Shown here: piece after piece, positions 61,685 to 64,000 of the stretch
How positions within the stretch are numbered: the first letter of the stretch is position 1
Layout of the letters: each line of letters opens with the position of its first letter
DNA from: Haloferula helveola
GTDB taxonomy: Bacteria > Verrucomicrobiota > Verrucomicrobiia > Verrucomicrobiales > Akkermansiaceae
Reading direction: 5' to 3'
DNA: 64,000 bases
NCBI RefSeq assembly: GCF_037076345.1
Contig: NZ_AP024702.1
Location: 2,542,001 to 2,606,000 of the forward strand
The notes under the pieces: generated by a model
Told to the model about the DNA's origin: nothing
Database searches by the model: none
Seen by the model: only the letters and a program-made list of their open reading frames with translations
Translations under genes and position numbers: made by a program

Positions 61685-64000
61685 TCAGCGCTGCGTGGCT
61701 CCTTCGGGTGAGTTGATGGCGGTCCAGAGCGCGACGGCGATCTTGTCCTTCGGTGTGAGTCCGGGTTCGGTGAGGGCGTCGAGGATGGCGCTGCGGGTGC
61801 GGGAACTCATGTTACCGGCGCAGATGAGCAGGTTCACCCGGTCGACCAGCGCGTCGTCGTCGTCCGAAACGGGCATCAGGACCGAGTAGTCGGGCGGGAA
61901 ATCGATGCGGTAGCCCGCGCCGAATCCGTTGTCGATGTAGTCCCAGAGGAGGTTCGGGAACGAGATGGACGAGTACGAGTCGATGATCTGGAAACCGGGA
62001 CTCACGAGCCCGAGGTTCCGGATCTCGCCCGGTGCCTGGTATTCGGGAGTGAAGAAGTTGAAGACGTTAGGTGCTCCGGTCGGGTCCTGAAAACTGTAGT
62101 CGTAGTAGGTGCCGTCCGGATTCCACCAGACAAACTCGGGATGCGCTTCGGTCAGCTTCATCAGCCGACCAAGGTGCATCGTGCGGATCACCGGCTCGCG
62201 GACTTTGCCGAAGGTCGGGTCGCCGGTCAGCTCGCGGGCTTCCGGGTCGAGCAGGATCGCCTTGGCAACGTCGCCGAGGTTTCCACTGGAGAAGGTTGCG
62301 GAGACACGGCCGACGTAAGCAGGCGAGGGATTCGCGGTGACCAGGAACTGGATCAGCTTCTTCGAGATGAAGGGAGCGGTATTGGGATGGTCGACCAGCG
62401 AGTTGACCGCATCCTTCACGTCCTGAAGTCCGTTCTCGGCACTCGGTTCCCGGGCCGGGATGACGAAGCCGTGGAGGAGGGTCTTGGCACCGAAGTCGTG
62501 GTAATCGGGATACATCACCATCGGCCGGATGTAGTGCAAGTCGTCCCATCCGCCGCTGCCCCATCCGTAGGGCGAGTCGTAGTAGAGTCCGGTGAACACG
62601 CGCGCCAGTTCGGTGATCTGGTCGTTGCCGTAGGTCTCGATCGGTTCGCCACCTCCATCGAGTTTGCGGGTGCCGTCAGGATTCAGTTCCCACAGTCCGA
62701 TGCTGAACAGCTGCATGATTTCGCGGGCGAAGTTCTCATCGGGAAACCGGGGAATGCTCGGGTCCGCCTTCTGGTTTCCGACGTGGCTGAGATACCAGCC
62801 CATCGCAGGGTGCATGGCCACGCCCTGAAGCAGTTCTCCATAGTTTCCAAAGGCATGATCGATGAGCATGTCGTAGTAGTTCGAGATCGCCTCGGGCTTC
62901 TGTTCGAGTTGGGCGTCGCGACGTGAAACAACGAGAATTTCGGAGAGGGCGAATGCCATCCGCTGGCGCAGCTGGTCGGGACCGTCGATCGCGTGGCGCG
63001 CCCAGGGGGTCGTGACGTTGTTGCCGGTGACGAACTCGCTGCCGGTGTTGTAGTCATAGAGCGGATCAAGCCTGCCGTTCCGGGCGTCGCGCTTGATCTG
63101 TTGGATGTAGGGTTGGAGTTTCGACGGCGGCATCGCCAGCTGCTCGTCGATCCAGGCTTCGTATCCGATCTCGCGGACATGCTCGATGTCTTCGGGCGTG
63201 GGTCCGAAGGTGGCCTGCATCAGGAAGCGTGCCGCTTGCGTCGGTGACGGCTGGCTGGCTCCGCCGGCGGACCCGGGGTAGCTGCCGGTGGAGAGCCTTT
63301 CGATCAGTGTTTTGGCATCCCCGGAGAGTGGAGGCTGACCGTCACGTTCGGCGGACTGGGCGGACGAATTCGCGTCGGTCGGGGAGCTGAACAGCACCTC
63401 GAGCTCGATCCAGTCCTCGACCCCGTCGAGGTCGCTGTCCATCGGCAGCACCGAAGTACGATAGAAGCCGTGGTTAGACGTGAAGGCGTTGGGGATTTCG
63501 ATGCTCAGGCGTCCGTTGGCGGATGTCGCGCCCGGCAGCCCGGTGGCCGGATCCCAGCTGCCGAGGGCATCGGAGTATTCGATGGTGTGCGCCTTGCCCG
63601 GGATATCCGGCCAATCGAGCGTGAGGTTGCTGCCATTGGCGATCACCTTCAGATCAAGCTTCGAGTTCGGGTCGTCGGGGTCGGTACCGGCTTCGGCTTC
63701 CTCGGCATTGGTCATGCCGTCGCCGTCGTCATCGGCCAGTGCGACGCGCGGTGTGCCGCCTGCCCAGAGCAGCCAGGCATCGGACAGTCCGTCGCCATCG
63801 AGATCATCCGGGTTACCGCTGAAGTTGTACCAGACGGGAGTCGAGTCGCTCGAAGTCGGTGAGAATCCCTGACGGATCTCCTCACCGTCACTGACGCCGT
63901 CTCCATCGGTGTCGGGATCGTTGGGATCGGTTCCAGCGAGGCACTCGTCGCGGTTGATGACCCCGTCGCCGTCGGGATCCAGGGTCGCGTCAGCCGGGTC
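61685..64000 (-). CDS. DUF1800 protein with N-terminal TSP3 repeats (start beyond window)
   Basis: The frame is open to the right edge; 771 residues are visible and the N-terminus with its signal peptide is missing. The visible part starts with TSP3 calcium repeats (DPDGDGVINRDECLAGTDP, DTDGDGVSDGEE, DLDGDGLSDAW, DDDGDGMTNAEE). A verrucomicrobial beta segment follows (TLDWPDIPGKAHTIEYSDAL) and then the DUF1800 domain from about visible residue 260: AARFLMQATFGPTPEDIEHV, 'LRQRMAFALSEILVVS', 'WYLSHVGNQKADPSIPRFPDEN', 'FARE-IMQLFSIGLWEL'. DUF1800 proteins are exported partners of DUF1501 proteins; molecular function is unproven. An internal ATG at 63715 is inside the TSP3 repeats and not the start. 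First visible gene of the three-gene operon. Confidence 0.92.
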   Translation of the reverse strand, partial: DPADATLDPDGDGVINRDECLAGTDPNDPDTDGDGVSDGEEIRQGFSPTSSDSTPVWYNFSGNPDDLDGDGLSDAWLLWAGGTPRVALADDDGDGMTNAEEAEAGTDPDDPNSKLDLKVIANGSNLTLDWPDIPGKAHTIEYSDALGSWDPATGLPGATSANGRLSIEIPNAFTSNHGFYRTSVLPMDSDLDGVEDWIELEVLFSSPTDANSSAQSAERDGQPPLSGDAKTLIERLSTGSYPGSAGGASQPSPTQAARFLMQATFGPTPEDIEHVREIGYEAWIDEQLAMPPSKLQPYIQQIKRDARNGRLDPLYDYNTGSEFVTGNNVTTPWARHAIDGPDQLRQRMAFALSEILVVSRRDAQLEQKPEAISNYYDMLIDHAFGNYGELLQGVAMHPAMGWYLSHVGNQKADPSIPRFPDENFAREIMQLFSIGLWELNPDGTRKLDGGGEPIETYGNDQITELARVFTGLYYDSPYGWGSGGWDDLHYIRPMVMYPDYHDFGAKTLLHGFVIPAREPSAENGLQDVKDAVNSLVDHPNTAPFISKKLIQFLVTANPSPAYVGRVSATFSSGNLGDVAKAILLDPEARELTGDPTFGKVREPVIRTMHLGRLMKLTEAHPEFVWWNPDGTYYDYSFQDPTGAPNVFNFFTPEYQAPGEIRNLGLVSPGFQIIDSYSSISFPNLLWDYIDNGFGAGYRIDFPPDYSVLMPVSDDDDALVDRVNLLICAGNMSSRTRSAILDALTEPGLTPKDKIAVALWTAINSPEGATQR

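Overview
The window is GC-rich bacterial chromosome, almost certainly from the phylum Verrucomicrobiota (probably Verrucomicrobiales, Haloferula/Luteolibacter-like). This is inferred from family content: a PVC-type 'membrane-bound dehydrogenase' with a C-terminal cytochrome c, a DUF1501/DUF1800 pair, CxPxR sulfatases, PEP-CTERM proteins, large prepilin-like proteins, two ECF sigma/anti-sigma pairs of the Rhodopirellula/Verrucomicrobium type, and giant exported proteins full of thrombospondin type-3 (TSP3) calcium-binding repeats. There is no rRNA, CRISPR array, insertion sequence or phage gene. One tRNA (Glu, UUC) is present.

Layout. 0-8.6 kb is a housekeeping block: end of a pseudopilin-like gene, M14 peptidase, citrate synthase, tsaB, the exported dehydrogenase flanked on both sides by the same 23-bp-arm palindrome, transketolase with a clean terminator, and tRNA-Glu. 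9-23.7 kb holds a secreted protein with three discoidin-like units, a 2137-residue exported protein with macroglobulin-like features, two small exported or membrane proteins and a large PilX-like prepilin protein. 23.8-29.3 kb is the most interesting region. It has an ECF sigma factor and a translationally coupled FecR anti-sigma factor, then a PEP-CTERM protein and a secreted SASA esterase. The C-terminal domain of the anti-sigma factor is homologous to the domain making up the PEP-CTERM protein and repeated in the esterase. The sigma gene and the PEP-CTERM gene share a bipartite upstream motif with an identical 12-bp gap. 29.3-36 kb carries a TPR-like/peroxiredoxin fusion, a sulfatase, a PadR/permease-prefix-domain pair and a second PEP-CTERM gene.

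36-46 kb is rich in carbohydrate-active genes: a 1355-residue SASA esterase with an inserted CBM-like module, an esterase-amidohydrolase fusion, an RCC1-repeat protein and a second sulfatase. The last three form a minus-strand operon. 46-59 kb has the second sigma/anti-sigma pair followed by two giant TSP3 proteins. The second (2093 residues) fuses an ASPIC/UnbV beta-propeller to a vanadium haloperoxidase whose ligand residues are all recognisable. 59-64 kb has dps and a DUF1800-DUF1501-small exported protein operon that runs off the right edge.

The genes suggest a free-living polysaccharide degrader: sulfatases and acetylesterases strip substituents, calcium-stabilised multi-domain proteins act outside the cell, and two ECF systems may sense or control the export of such proteins. 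The genes for exported proteins mostly lack a Shine-Dalgarno sequence and instead have an A/C-rich leader just before the ATG.
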